Shown: positions 7,645 to 16,690, counted from the stretch's first letter. The stretch is DNA of 64,000 nt from Bordetella genomosp. 4 (GCF_002261185.1 NZ_NEVQ01000008.1:1-64000); one strand, 5' to 3'. Notes: generated by a model not told the origin, from the sequence alone. A program made the numbers and translations.

Positions 7645-8544
7645 TCAGGATCGCTTCATTACTAGATAAATCCCCGCTGCGGCGAGCGCCATGCCAGGAA
7701 TGGCCAGTGCCGGCAGCGTTTCCCGCAGGACCACAAACGCAATGATCGCGGTCATCGGCGGTACGAGGAAAAACAGCGCGGATACGCGCGATGCCTCACC
7801 GCGCCGGATCATGGCCAGCAGCAGCGAGATCGCCAGCAGCGAGTTGCACACGACCAGATAAGCCAGCGATCCAAACAGGCCGGCGGTCCATTGCACCTGC
7901 ATGGGCTCCAGCCAGAATGCCAATGGTGCCGTGACGGCCAGACCGACGCTGTACTGCACGGTGTTGGCCGTCAGCACATCGGCCTGCGTGCCAAAACGCT
8001 TTTCCCACAGCGTGCCTCCCGCGAGGGTGAGCAACGCCAGGACCGCGAATCCCAGCCCCAATGTCGACGTCAGTGCGATGGATGATTTAGAAAGGATTAC
8101 GACGATTGCGCCGGTCACGCCCAGGATCAAGCCGATCCACCTGCGTAGCCCCACGCTTTCTTTTGCGACCCAGGGTGCGAGCAGCCCGATGAGGATAGGC
8201 TGTTGCGAGGTGATCAGCGCAATCGTTCCGGCGGATGTGCCGAGTTTCAGGCTGAGATAAGTGAACGCAAAATAACCTGCCTGAATTAATAGGCCGGTGC
8301 CGATCAGACTGACCCATTCGTTGGCCGTCAATCGAAAGCTCGGCCGGCGCCAACAACACGCGAGGATGAGCAATCCCACCACGCACACATAACGCAATGC
8401 CAGAAACGTCAGCGGGTCGGCATACTGCAATCCGGCCTTCAGGAAAACAAATCCACTGGACCAGAGCAAGAGAAAAAGCGCGGGCGAGGCGATCACCCAA
8501 TAGGACGTCGATGATGTTGCGGTTTGATTTCCGGTCTGTGGCAC
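7645..8544 (-). CDS. EamA/DMT-superfamily transporter
   Basis: The product (299 residues from GTG 8544) has ten hydrophobic segments in two repeated halves, as in EamA drug/metabolite transporters. Recognisable text is LLLWSSGFVFLKAGL in helix 1, SLKLGTSAGTIALITSQQPI in the first repeat and LVPPMTAIIAFVVLRE in the second. The open frame reaches 8676, but that would add a 44-residue Arg/Trp-rich head overlapping azoR; GTG at 8544 puts the polar lead-in before helix 1. It would export or import a small organic solute. It is the last gene of the GNAT-AhpD-AzoR run and may export the compound those enzymes act on. Confidence 0.85.
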   Translation of the reverse strand: MPQTGNQTATSSTSYWVIASPALFLLLWSSGFVFLKAGLQYADPLTFLALRYVCVVGLLILACCWRRPSFRLTANEWVSLIGTGLLIQAGYFAFTYLSLKLGTSAGTIALITSQQPILIGLLAPWVAKESVGLRRWIGLILGVTGAIVVILSKSSIALTSTLGLGFAVLALLTLAGGTLWEKRFGTQADVLTANTVQYSVGLAVTAPLAFWLEPMQVQWTAGLFGSLAYLVVCNSLLAISLLLAMIRRGEASRVSALFFLVPPMTAIIAFVVLRETLPALAIPGMALAAAGIYLVMKRS

Positions 8545-8614
8545 CGTCTTGTCCCAATGTGAGTGGCTGTACTCTCCTGCAAGGAGATTAACAATCTTGC
8601 AGGGGAAAGGCCAT

Positions 8615-9220
8615 TCACGCGGGATTGAGCGCGGCAAGCATTGCCTCTTGATCCGCTGCCAATTGCTCCGGCGCACGAAACGCCGTTCCCTGCAACGACA
8701 GGAACTGCAAGTTCTTTAATCCCACGCATCCCAGTGCGGCGGATAGATAGGGCGTCAGAAAATCCGGTTGCTTGGCGTTGTCTCCTGTGAAAAGCCCGCC
8801 AGACGAGATGGCAATATACACAGGACGATCCGGCAGCAACCCGACTTTTTCGCCGGTGGGCGCCGGCGCAAAACTGCGGCCGATGCGTACGATCTGGTCT
8901 ATCCAGGCTTTGAGTACGGATGGCACCGTGAAGTTATTCATCGGCGTGCCGATGACCAGGATATCCGCGTCTTCGATCTCCAGAATCAACTGTTCCGACA
9001 GACGCGTTGCGCCATTGGCTACGCCTATATCCAATGTCTCGCGCGAGGACAACGCGGTCGCGTAATCGGACTCGGCGTGCGGAATCGGATCGCTGCCGAG
9101 ATCGCGGCGCGTGATACGTGCATCAGGATGAGCAGCGAGCAACCGCGCCACAATCGCCGCCGAAAGTTGGCGGCTATGTGATGTGGCTCTCGGGCTGCAG
9201 TCGATATGCAGAATGTTCAT
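8615..9220 (-). CDS. azoR: FMN-dependent NADH-azoreductase
   Basis: The 201-residue protein matches the flavodoxin-like AzoR family. The N-terminal MNILHIDCSPR is the FMN-phosphate loop, ADILVIGTPMNNFTVPSVLK holds the flavin isoalloxazine contact, and AISSGGLFTGDN follows. It reduces quinones and azo bonds with two electrons from NADH and is cytoplasmic. The start overlaps the stop of the AhpD-like gene by 4 bp (ATGA), so the two are translationally coupled. The longer open frame to 9424 was rejected because it runs through that gene. Confidence 0.9.
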   Translation of the reverse strand: MNILHIDCSPRATSHSRQLSAAIVARLLAAHPDARITRRDLGSDPIPHAESDYATALSSRETLDIGVANGATRLSEQLILEIEDADILVIGTPMNNFTVPSVLKAWIDQIVRIGRSFAPAPTGEKVGLLPDRPVYIAISSGGLFTGDNAKQPDFLTPYLSAALGCVGLKNLQFLSLQGTAFRAPEQLAADQEAMLAALNPA

Positions 9221-9648
9221 TGTCGCATTCCGATGGCCAGCCGATTGAACGCGCTCATCAAGGCGATCGCAAAGCATAGATCCGAGATTTCGGCATCGCT
9301 GAAGTGCGCCTTGAGCGGTTCGAAATCTGTGTCGGGCGCATGCGTTTGATCCACATGCGTGAGCGATTCTGTCCATGCCAACGCGGCGCGTTCGCGTTCT
9401 GTGAACCGCTCGCTCACGCGCCATCCCGCAACGCTGTCAAGCTTCGCCGTATCGATGCCGTCGCCGCGCAGCGATTTGCTATGCATTTCCAGGCAGAATG
9501 CGCAGCCGTTGATCTGCGACATGCGCAGCCAGACCAATTCGATCAGTGATTTGCCCAGGCTGCTTTTTTCCAGGGCTTTTTTGGTGGCCATGAACCCTTG
9601 ATAGGCTTCGGGCGAAAGCGTCCAATAAGGGAGGCGTAGTGTGCTCAT
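9217..9648 (-). CDS. Carboxymuconolactone decarboxylase/AhpD-like protein
   Basis: The 143-residue product has the AhpD-type redox motif: Cys49-x2-Cys52-x3-His56 in CAFCLEMH, in an all-helical fold. Such proteins act as peroxidase partners or CxxC-dependent reductants. The ATG at 9648 (MSTLRLPYW) gives the normal family N-terminus. It sits between a GNAT enzyme 54 bp upstream and azoR (4-bp overlap), pointing to an oxidative or electrophile-stress unit. The CxxC is intact; the exact substrate cannot be read. Confidence 0.9.
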   Translation of the reverse strand: MSTLRLPYWTLSPEAYQGFMATKKALEKSSLGKSLIELVWLRMSQINGCAFCLEMHSKSLRGDGIDTAKLDSVAGWRVSERFTERERAALAWTESLTHVDQTHAPDTDFEPLKAHFSDAEISDLCFAIALMSAFNRLAIGMRQ

Positions 9649-9701
9649 TGTCTGTTCCGATGAGGAATACTCGAAAATAAAAAAGCAGCGATAAGAGGAA
9701 T

Positions 9702-10133
9702 TTACAGCTGCTGACCGAAATGCAGCGCCTTGGCCAATAACCCTTGGCGAAAATAAAAGCGTTGTCCCAAAGCATTCGCCAGACCGGTGTCCAGCACAAA
9801 ATGCGCGCAACCTTGGCGTCGCGCCTCGTCGCGCACGCTGTCGATCAGCGTTGCGCCCACGCGATGCCGGCGCGCATTTTCTGTGGTGATCAGGTCATCG
9901 AGATAAAGAAAGCGTCCGTATATCAGGTTTTCCTGCAGGCGATACCCTGCCAGTCCTTGAATCTGTTCGTCGCGCCAGGCTGCCAGCAGGCGGTAACCCT
10001 GCTCGGCTTGCCGGCGTACCTGGGCGGCAAAGGCACTGGCGTCTGTCAGATGCGGACGCAGTTCCCGCATGACTTCAAAGCCGGCTTGATAATCTTGATC
10101 GCTCTCGAGATGGCGTAAATGCAGGTCTGACAT
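9702..10133 (-). CDS. GNAT-family N-acetyltransferase
   Basis: The 143-residue protein has the GNAT fold: YLDDLITTENARRHRVGATL contains strand 4 and the acetyl-CoA pyrophosphate loop (R-R-H-R-V-G-A variant of Q/RxxGxG/A), followed by the ALGQRFYFRQG region. It transfers an acetyl group from acetyl-CoA to an amine not identifiable here. The start ATG 10133 has AAGGAA upstream; an open frame to 10259 crosses the divergent promoter. First gene of the four-gene minus-strand run opposite the MocR-type regulator. Confidence 0.85.
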   Translation of the reverse strand: MSDLHLRHLESDQDYQAGFEVMRELRPHLTDASAFAAQVRRQAEQGYRLLAAWRDEQIQGLAGYRLQENLIYGRFLYLDDLITTENARRHRVGATLIDSVRDEARRQGCAHFVLDTGLANALGQRFYFRQGLLAKALHFGQQL

Positions 10134-10175
10134 GGGATTTCCTTGTGGTGAGGCCTCTAATTTAGGAAAATCTTG

Positions 10176-10190
10176 ACCTATCGGATAGGT
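10176..10190. promoter_or_regulatory. Perfect palindromic operator between the GNAT run and the MocR gene
   Basis: ACCTATC-G-GATAGGT is a perfect 7-bp inverted repeat with one central base. It overlaps a plus-strand -35-like TTGACC (10173-10178 region) and is 43 bp from the GNAT start and 34 bp from the regulator start. Single-copy placement in a divergent regulator/target gap is typical of the regulator's own binding site. The link to the MocR protein is inferred. Confidence 0.65.
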
Positions 10191-10223
10191 GCAAGATTTA
10201 AATAAATTAATGGGACATGATTG

Positions 10224-11648
10224 ATGGACTGGCGTGGCCTGAAGCTGAACCGCAAGCACGGAGGGCCGGTTTATTTGCAGCTATATCGGCGATACCGGGA
10301 GGCGATCGAGTCGGGCAAGTTGTCGCCAGGCGATCGTGTGCCTTCTGTGCGCAGCCTCGCCAGCGAGTTGAACCTGGCGCGTGGAACCATCGAGACGGCG
10401 TATCAGATGCTGGTCGCCGAGGGCTATTTTGTGGCGCGCGGCGCGGCCGGGACAGTGGTGTCGCCGCGATTGGGGACGTTATCGGAGCCCGTTCACGTCC
10501 AGGCGTCCAGCTCGGGCATGCATGCGTCGGCACGTCCCCCGGAGATGCTAGGGGACGATGTGCCCTTCAGGCTGGGGTTGCCTGCATTGGATGCCTTTCC
10601 GCGTAAAACCTGGGCACGCCTGGCGGGGCGCAGTCTGCGTACGCTGGAGACGGCGTCGATGCTTGCGCCCGATCCGGCGGGATACGAGCCCCTGCGGCGC
10701 GCCATTGCGACTTATCTGGGCATTTCCCGCGGTATCGTTTGTTCGCACGAACAGGTGTTCGTGACGGTCGGCTATCGAGGTGCGTTGGAACTGGTCTATC
10801 GCACCCTGTTGCAAGCCGGAGATCTGGGATGGTACGAAGAGCCCGGCTATCTCTTTGCTCGGCAGTGTCTGCATCAACTCGGCTTGCGTTTGATGCCCGT
10901 TACGGTCGATAGCGAAGGCCTGAATGTGGATGTCGGAAAACGGCGCGCGGATCAAGCGCGTTTTGTGGTGGTGACACCGGCTCACCAAAGCCCCATGGGG
11001 ATGGCCTTGTCGCTACCCCGGCGATTACAACTCCTGGAATGGGCCAGCCATCGCGAGGCGTGGATCATCGAAGACGACTACGACAGCGAGTTTCGCTATC
11101 ACGGCCGCCCTTTGCCGGCATTGAAAAGCCTGGATCGCGAGGGCAGGGTGCTCTACACCGGGACCTTTAGCAAAGTGCTGTTTCCTGGATTGCGATTGGC
11201 CTACTTAGTCGTGCCGGCTTCGCAAGTTCAGGAGTTCCGAGACATCGTGGAGCACATGCCGGGCGCAGGTTCAATACTGCCGCAGGCCATGGTCGCCGAT
11301 TTCATCGAGCAGGGACACTTTGCGCGGCATCTGCGCAGGATGCGTTCGCTTTATGCTGAAAGGCGCGCCTATGCGGTCGATGCGCTGCAACGTACGCTGG
11401 GCGATCGGCTATATGTCGAGCCGAAGGCGGGAGGCATTCAAGTGATGGCGCATTTACACGGGCCGTTTGATGACAAACGCATCGCGGCCCAAGCGCAGGC
11501 CAATGGGCTGGCCGTTCAGGCATTGAGTCATTGGTGCATGCGTAAATCGCCGCTATCGGGATTGATCATGGGGTTTGCCAATTTCGCTACGCCCGAGGCT
11601 GCCCAGGCCGCCGTTGGGCGGTTGGCGGAGCTGGTTGTCGAGCGGTAG
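10224..11648 (+). CDS. MocR/PdxR-type transcriptional regulator (GntR HTH fused to aminotransferase-like domain)
   Basis: The 474-residue protein has an N-terminal GntR winged helix (residues about 10-80: LQLYRRYREAIESGKLSPGD, VPSVRSLASELNLARGT) and a fold-type-I aminotransferase domain. That domain contains IEDDYDSEFRY and the PLP-lysine motif TFSKVLFPGLR (Lys about 317). Such regulators bind PLP and an effector amine or amino acid. The ATG at 10224 is preferred to the adjoining TTG. It is divergent from the GNAT-AhpD-AzoR-DMT run and is its probable controller through the palindrome in the gap. The PLP lysine is present. Confidence 0.92.
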   Translation: MDWRGLKLNRKHGGPVYLQLYRRYREAIESGKLSPGDRVPSVRSLASELNLARGTIETAYQMLVAEGYFVARGAAGTVVSPRLGTLSEPVHVQASSSGMHASARPPEMLGDDVPFRLGLPALDAFPRKTWARLAGRSLRTLETASMLAPDPAGYEPLRRAIATYLGISRGIVCSHEQVFVTVGYRGALELVYRTLLQAGDLGWYEEPGYLFARQCLHQLGLRLMPVTVDSEGLNVDVGKRRADQARFVVVTPAHQSPMGMALSLPRRLQLLEWASHREAWIIEDDYDSEFRYHGRPLPALKSLDREGRVLYTGTFSKVLFPGLRLAYLVVPASQVQEFRDIVEHMPGAGSILPQAMVADFIEQGHFARHLRRMRSLYAERRAYAVDALQRTLGDRLYVEPKAGGIQVMAHLHGPFDDKRIAAQAQANGLAVQALSHWCMRKSPLSGLIMGFANFATPEAAQAAVGRLAELVVER

Positions 11649-11651
11649 GGG

Positions 11652-12404
11652 TCACACGGCATCTCCGATTTCACGGCGAATCAGCTCTGCGATAGTGCGT
11701 TGGCGAGGGGCAGGCATTCGATCGACAATGCACGAGACGCTGAGCGCCAATCGCGGGTAGCCGGACCGATCGCGCAACGCGACGCCGACGCCGAGCACGC
11801 CCGAGACGGCTGCATTGCCGACAGTTGCCCATCCTCTGTCACGTGTGGCCTCGACCAACAGCCTCATGTGGGCTACGGTCATGTTTCCGTATGAGCGCAA
11901 CGCCTCACGGTTTTGCTGGATGACGGCTTCCGCCTCATCTGGGGGTAAAGCCGCCAGCAACGCCAGCCCCGCTGCGCCGACCCCCAAAGGCTGGCGGTGG
12001 CCGATGGTCACGGCTAATACCTGCACGGGGTAGCTGCCGATTTCCCGATGCAGGCACAACGAATCGGAACCAACACGGCAGATTAAAAAAGACGAGTCGC
12101 CTGTGTGATCGCTGATGCGCCGCATGGCAGGAGCGAGCCGCGCCACGGACAGCGTCTGCTCGTCGCCCAATTGCGGCCAGAGCGACGCTGCGCGGTACAG
12201 GCCCGTTTGCGGGTCGCGAACGGCATAGCCTTCTTCGACGAGGACGGAGATGTAGCGATAGACGCTGGTGCGCTGCATGGACAGCGCCCGGGCAATCCCG
12301 TTGATGTCCAGCCCTTCGGGGGAGCGCCGCAGTGCTGCCAGGATATGCAGCCCCCGTCTCAGCGTGCTGGCGCCATGGCTACTGCTTTGGGAGTCTTTGT
12401 TCAT
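11652..12404 (-). CDS. IclR-family transcriptional regulator
   Basis: The 250-residue product has an N-terminal winged helix (TLRRGLHILAALRRSPEGLD, IARALSMQRTSVYRYISVL, residues about 14-60) and a C-terminal IclR effector domain (GDSSFLICRVGSDSLCLHRE, HRQPLGVGAAGLALLAALP, ending with the small-molecule pocket region). The gene is divergent from the Bug/acyl-CoA operon with a 104-bp gap, so it probably senses the acid handled by that operon. It is convergent with the MocR gene, only 3 bp apart. Confidence 0.93.
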   Translation of the reverse strand: MNKDSQSSSHGASTLRRGLHILAALRRSPEGLDINGIARALSMQRTSVYRYISVLVEEGYAVRDPQTGLYRAASLWPQLGDEQTLSVARLAPAMRRISDHTGDSSFLICRVGSDSLCLHREIGSYPVQVLAVTIGHRQPLGVGAAGLALLAALPPDEAEAVIQQNREALRSYGNMTVAHMRLLVEATRDRGWATVGNAAVSGVLGVGVALRDRSGYPRLALSVSCIVDRMPAPRQRTIAELIRREIGDAV

Positions 12405-12508
12405 TATTCAAACACAACATCTTTGCGAGATATCTGAGTGAGCACATCATAGATCGCGCAGGGCAAATACATATTGTCCAAATAATAAACAACCCATTGG
12501 AGACTGCA

Positions 12509-13498
12509 ATGCATTCTGTTATGCGACGTTTTGCCGGGTGCCTGACACTCGCCCTCGCGGGCATCGGCTTTGCAACTGGCGCTCAAGCGGCGGACAACTA
12601 CCCTTCGCGTCCTATCACACTCGTCGTCGGCTATGCGGCCGGCGGCGCCACAGACATCGTGGCTCGTCTGATGGCGAAGTCTTTGTCGGACTCGCTGGGC
12701 CAGGCAGTGGTCGTCGAGAATCGCCCTGGTGCGAACAGCAACATCGGCGCCGAGGTGGTATCCCGCGCCAAGCCTGACGGCTACACCTTGTACGTCGGTT
12801 CGATCGCGAACACGATCAACCGCACCCTGTACGAAAAGCTGAACTACGATTTCAAGAGAGACTTCGCGCCTGTGGCATTGCTGGCCACCATCCCCAACAT
12901 CCTGGTGGTGCATCCTGGCCTGCCCATCAAGTCGGTGCAGGAGTACATCGCGTACGCCAAAAGCCATCCCGGCAAACTGACCTGCGCCTCGTCGGGTAGC
13001 GGTTCTTCTATCCATCTGTCGTGCGAGCTCTTCAAAATGGCGACCGGCACGGATATTTTGCACGTGCCGTATCGAGGCAGCGGACCGGCGGTCGCTGATT
13101 TGTTAGGCGGGCAGGTGAACTCGATGTTCGACAACCTGCCGTCCTCGTTACCGCAAGTCCAGGCAGGCAAGCTGCGTGTCCTGGGCGTGACGTCGCTTGA
13201 GCGAGTTCCTTTTGTGCCTGACGTGCCGACCTTGGCGGAGTCGGGGTTGTCAGGGTTCTCTGTGCAGTCGTGGTTTGCGGTCATGGCCCCTGCAGGCACA
13301 CCTGCTGCCGTCATCGAGAAACTGAATGCCACGATCAATAAAGATCTGGCGGGTAACGAGATGCGCAGTGCTTATGAGCACGGCGGGTTCGTGTTGCCTG
13401 CACAACCCAATACGCCGGCGACCTTGCAGGCATTCATCGATAGCGAGATCGCGAAGTGGGGCAAAGTCGTGACCTCGGCCGGCCTCAAAGTGCAATAA
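12509..13498 (+). CDS. Bug-family (TctC) periplasmic solute-binding protein
   Basis: The 329-residue protein has a Sec signal peptide (MHSVMRRFAGCLTLALAGIG, cleavage after AQAA near residue 30) and the Bug fold. Signature stretches are YPSRPITLVVGYAAGGATD near the mature N-terminus, VVENRPGANSNIGAEVV and KPDGYTLYVGS. Bug proteins bind carboxylates in the periplasm and normally feed a TctAB membrane pair, which is absent here. The ATG at 12509 has GGAG 8 bp upstream; the open frame to 12332 crosses the IclR gene. First gene of the operon. Confidence 0.93.
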   Translation: MHSVMRRFAGCLTLALAGIGFATGAQAADNYPSRPITLVVGYAAGGATDIVARLMAKSLSDSLGQAVVVENRPGANSNIGAEVVSRAKPDGYTLYVGSIANTINRTLYEKLNYDFKRDFAPVALLATIPNILVVHPGLPIKSVQEYIAYAKSHPGKLTCASSGSGSSIHLSCELFKMATGTDILHVPYRGSGPAVADLLGGQVNSMFDNLPSSLPQVQAGKLRVLGVTSLERVPFVPDVPTLAESGLSGFSVQSWFAVMAPAGTPAAVIEKLNATINKDLAGNEMRSAYEHGGFVLPAQPNTPATLQAFIDSEIAKWGKVVTSAGLKVQ

Positions 13499-13516
13499 CC
13501 CTATCAGGAGTTGTTC

Positions 13517-15022
13517 GTGTACCCGATTGATTTTTTTCTGCGGGCAGCTGCTCGCTTTGGTGACCGTATCGCGTTGGACACGCCGCAAGGCGCCTGGACC
13601 TATGACCGCCTGCGCCGCGAGTCGCTGGCGTTGGCCGCGGCGCTGCAAACGCTGGATCCAGCGCCGCAAAGCCGAGTTGCTATCTGCGCCGGCAATACAG
13701 CACAGCATGTCGTCGCATTGCTTGCTGTGATTGCTGCGGGAAAAATCTGGGTACCCTTGAACTACCGTAGCACCAAGCCGGAAATAGCGCGTATTCTGGA
13801 TGCGACCGAGCCCAGTATCGTGATAACCGACGGCACGGGTGACGCGTTGGTGGATGCAGGGCGGACGGAGCATATACGTCTGGATGCGCAGGCTGGCGGG
13901 CACGCGCTCGCCAGCCTGCTAAAGACTTACGAGGGCCGCGAACCGGTGCGTTGCGAGCCGGGGAGGGATGCTACGCAAGCGATCAAATTCACGGGCGGCA
14001 CGACGGGGCTGCCTAAAGGCGTGATGCAACCTTATCGTGCCTGGACCGCGGTGATCGTCAATCAGATCCATGCATGGAAATTGACCAGCGAGGATCGCTA
14101 CGTCGTCGCCGCGCCCGTGACACATGGCACCTCGACATATCTGCTGCCGGTGTTGGCACAAGGCGGCACGCATGTCTTTCTCGAGGAGTCGTCGCCTGCC
14201 ACGATTACCGCGGCGTTTCGCGAGCGTGGGGGGACGTTGTCATTCATGCCGCCCACACTGATCTATATGATCATGGCGCAGCCCGGTGTGTCGCGTGCGG
14301 ATTTTCCGAAGCTGCGTAATCTGATCTACGGCGGTGCGCCGATGCCGGTCGAGAAATTTGAGCAGGTCCGTGAGTTTTTCGGTCCTGTGATCGGCTCTAC
14401 CTACGGCCAGACAGAGTCGCCGCAAATCGTGACTGTCATCACGCCAGAGGATTTTGCCGATCCCGCCAATGTGGGATCCGTGGGCAGTGCGACGTGGTTT
14501 TCAGAGTTTGCCATCATGGACGCCGAGGGCCGTATTCAACCGGCAGGTCAACCGGGCGAGGTTGTCGTGCGCGGCGATCTGGTGATGACGGGGTACTGGA
14601 GGCTGCCGGAAAAAACGGCTGAGACGCTTGTCGACGGGTGGCTGCATACGGGTGACGTCGGTGTCGTCGACGAGCGTGGTTATTTATATATCAAAGACCG
14701 ATTACGCGACGTGATCATCACGGGCGGCTTCAACGTCTATCCCATTGATGTCGAGAACGCGTTGGCGCAACATCCCGCGGTTTATGAATGCTCGGTGTTC
14801 GGCATTCCAGACGACAAGTGGGGCGAGGCCGTGCAGGCCGCTGTGCAATTTCATCCGGGCATATCAGTCGATTCGCAAGAGCTGATGACATTCGTCCGCG
14901 ATCGGCTGGGTCCGGTGCACACGCCCAAATGCATACATGTGATCGATAGCCTGCCGCGTTCGCCGGTCGGCAAAGTGCTCAAAAACGTTGTTCGCGATTC
15001 CGTGCTGAAGGAGGCCGTATGA
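13517..15022 (+). CDS. Acyl-CoA synthetase (AMP-forming; ANL superfamily)
   Basis: The roughly 501-residue enzyme has the AMP-binding P-loop FTGGTTGLPKGV (about residues 157-168), the adenine motif STYGQTE (about 292), GWLHTGDVG (about 374) and the C-terminal catalytic lysine in SPVGKVLKN (about 484). It activates a carboxylic acid to its CoA thioester via an acyl-AMP. GTG at 13517 lies 6 bp after AGGAG, better spaced than the TTG at 13511. It overlaps the next gene by 4 bp (ATGA). Next to Bug receptors and a citryl-CoA-lyase-like protein, its substrate is probably an imported organic acid. Confidence 0.92.
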   Translation: MYPIDFFLRAAARFGDRIALDTPQGAWTYDRLRRESLALAAALQTLDPAPQSRVAICAGNTAQHVVALLAVIAAGKIWVPLNYRSTKPEIARILDATEPSIVITDGTGDALVDAGRTEHIRLDAQAGGHALASLLKTYEGREPVRCEPGRDATQAIKFTGGTTGLPKGVMQPYRAWTAVIVNQIHAWKLTSEDRYVVAAPVTHGTSTYLLPVLAQGGTHVFLEESSPATITAAFRERGGTLSFMPPTLIYMIMAQPGVSRADFPKLRNLIYGGAPMPVEKFEQVREFFGPVIGSTYGQTESPQIVTVITPEDFADPANVGSVGSATWFSEFAIMDAEGRIQPAGQPGEVVVRGDLVMTGYWRLPEKTAETLVDGWLHTGDVGVVDERGYLYIKDRLRDVIITGGFNVYPIDVENALAQHPAVYECSVFGIPDDKWGEAVQAAVQFHPGISVDSQELMTFVRDRLGPVHTPKCIHVIDSLPRSPVGKVLKNVVRDSVLKEAV

Positions 15023-15804
15023 ACCGTCCCGTTACCCATCTGTGCGCCCATCATCTCGAGGGCATGTCGTACCGTGATGCCGATCTGGTCGAAGATCTGA
15101 TTGGCAAAAAGACATTTTCCGAAGTGATGTTTTCGCAAATCATGGGCCGCGATGCAAGGCCAGTGGATTTGCGCATGGTCGATGCCGTATTGATCACGTT
15201 GATGGAGCATGGCTTAACGCCCAGCGCGATCGCGACACGCGTGGTGTACATGAGCGCACCGGAGAATCTGCAAGGCGCCGTGGCCGCAGGCCTGATGGCA
15301 GTAGGCAGCAGTTTTGTCGGCACAATGGAAAACTGCTCTGTGCTGCTCGATCGGATTCTCAAGGCGGACGATGCTAACGCCGAGGCGCGTGCCATTGTGC
15401 AGGCGTATCGAGATACTAAAAAGCCCTTGCCGGGATTCGGCCACCACCTGCACAAGCCCGATGATCCGCGCGCGCTCAAACTGCTGGCCTTGGCGAAGGC
15501 AGAGCCAGATTTGCAAGGCAAGTGGGTTGGAGCATTGGAACAGCTCGCCCGCACCGTCGACGAGATCTACGGCCGGCACATCACCATCAACGCGACGGGG
15601 GCCGTGGCGGCATTGTTGGGTGAGCTGGGCATTCCCACCAACTTGATGCGCGGATTTGCGGTGATTTCGCGGGCGGCGGGACTGGTATCGCATATTGCCG
15701 AAGAACAGCAGGATCCGTCGGGGCGATTTATCTGGGAAACGATCGATCGCGAAATTCCGTATGTAGGAGCTGGTAAATCGGCACATCATCAAACGGAGCG
15801 TTGA
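15019..15804 (+). CDS. Citryl-CoA-lyase-like / short citrate-synthase-fold protein
   Basis: The 261-residue product is much shorter than citrate synthase (about 430) and matches the short PRK06224-like family annotated citryl-CoA lyase. It keeps the GFGHHLHKPDDPR segment equivalent to the citrate-synthase GHRVYKxxDPR histidine loop, and the C-terminal RGFAVISRAAGLVSHIAEEQ. The Asp-bearing NVDF segment reads INATG, and the HGGA histidine segment reads GTMENC, so two of three classic catalytic residues are absent. It is coupled to the acyl-CoA synthetase and may cleave the CoA thioester made there, probably releasing acetyl-CoA. The activity is inferred. Confidence 0.85.
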   Translation: MNRPVTHLCAHHLEGMSYRDADLVEDLIGKKTFSEVMFSQIMGRDARPVDLRMVDAVLITLMEHGLTPSAIATRVVYMSAPENLQGAVAAGLMAVGSSFVGTMENCSVLLDRILKADDANAEARAIVQAYRDTKKPLPGFGHHLHKPDDPRALKLLALAKAEPDLQGKWVGALEQLARTVDEIYGRHITINATGAVAALLGELGIPTNLMRGFAVISRAAGLVSHIAEEQQDPSGRFIWETIDREIPYVGAGKSAHHQTER

Positions 15805-15847
15805 GCATGAACGCAATCTACGCCATGCCAGGCTCGCGGAACGCTGC

Positions 15848-16690
15848 ATGACTACCGATTTCGACTATCTGCAGACGGTGCTGCCTGCCGCAAGCGCAAG
15901 ACTGGCCGGCAAAGTTGCCCTGGTGTCAGGAGGCGGCTCCAGTGGGCCCGGGTGGAGTATAGGCAAGGCGTGTTGCGCCACCTTGGCTCGCCATGGCGCG
16001 GTGGTATGCGTGCTGGACGCCAATGTCGAGGCGGCCCAGGATGCCTTAGCTGCCGTGCAGGCACTGGGCGGGCAAGGATTGGCTTTGCAGGCCGATGTCG
16101 CCGACGCAGCCGCGATGGCGCAAGCCGTGCAGGCAGTCATGTCTGCCTATGGCCGAATCGATATCCTGCAGGCGAACGCCGGCATAGGCAAAGTCGGCGG
16201 CCCCGAAGACATCGCTTTGGCTGATTGGGATCGCATCCAGAAAGTCAACGTCGACAGCCTGCTGATTGCCAGTCGGCTGGTATTGCCCATCATGTCGGCG
16301 CAGGGCGGTGGGGCGCTCGTCACCGTGTCTTCGGTCGCCGGTCTGCGCTACCTGGGCTATCCGCATCTCGCCTACAACGTCACCAAAGCCGCCGTCATCC
16401 ATTTTGCTCGCATGGTCGCTCAGCAATACGCCGGGCAGGGGATACGGGCCAACACGGTTGTGCCGGGCCTGATCGATACGCCGCGCGTGCGCAATACCGT
16501 AGCGAAAATGTTCTCGGCTGACGATTTCGAGCAAGCCAAAGCCGCGCGGAATCGTCAGGTGCCGATGGGACGAATGGGCACGCCCTGGGAAGTCGCGAAC
16601 GCCGTGGCGTTCCTGGCTTCCGACGAAGCGGCCTACATCACGGGGACAGAACTGGTGGTGGATGGCGGGTTGATCGGAAAGTATGTGTGA
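15848..16690 (+). CDS. Short-chain dehydrogenase/reductase (SDR)
   Basis: The 280-residue protein is a classical SDR. The nucleotide loop is GGGSSGPGWSIG (residues about 27-38, with two extra residues relative to TGxxxGxG), followed by the NANAGIG structural motif. The catalytic Ser is in VTVSSVAG and Tyr-x3-Lys is in YNVTK (about residues 176-180). The ending TGTELVVDGGLIG is typical. It would oxidise or reduce a hydroxy/oxo group with NAD(P). It lies 43 bp after the lyase-like gene in the same operon, so its substrate is probably an intermediate or product of that pathway. Confidence 0.92.
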   Translation: MTTDFDYLQTVLPAASARLAGKVALVSGGGSSGPGWSIGKACCATLARHGAVVCVLDANVEAAQDALAAVQALGGQGLALQADVADAAAMAQAVQAVMSAYGRIDILQANAGIGKVGGPEDIALADWDRIQKVNVDSLLIASRLVLPIMSAQGGGALVTVSSVAGLRYLGYPHLAYNVTKAAVIHFARMVAQQYAGQGIRANTVVPGLIDTPRVRNTVAKMFSADDFEQAKAARNRQVPMGRMGTPWEVANAVAFLASDEAAYITGTELVVDGGLIGKYV

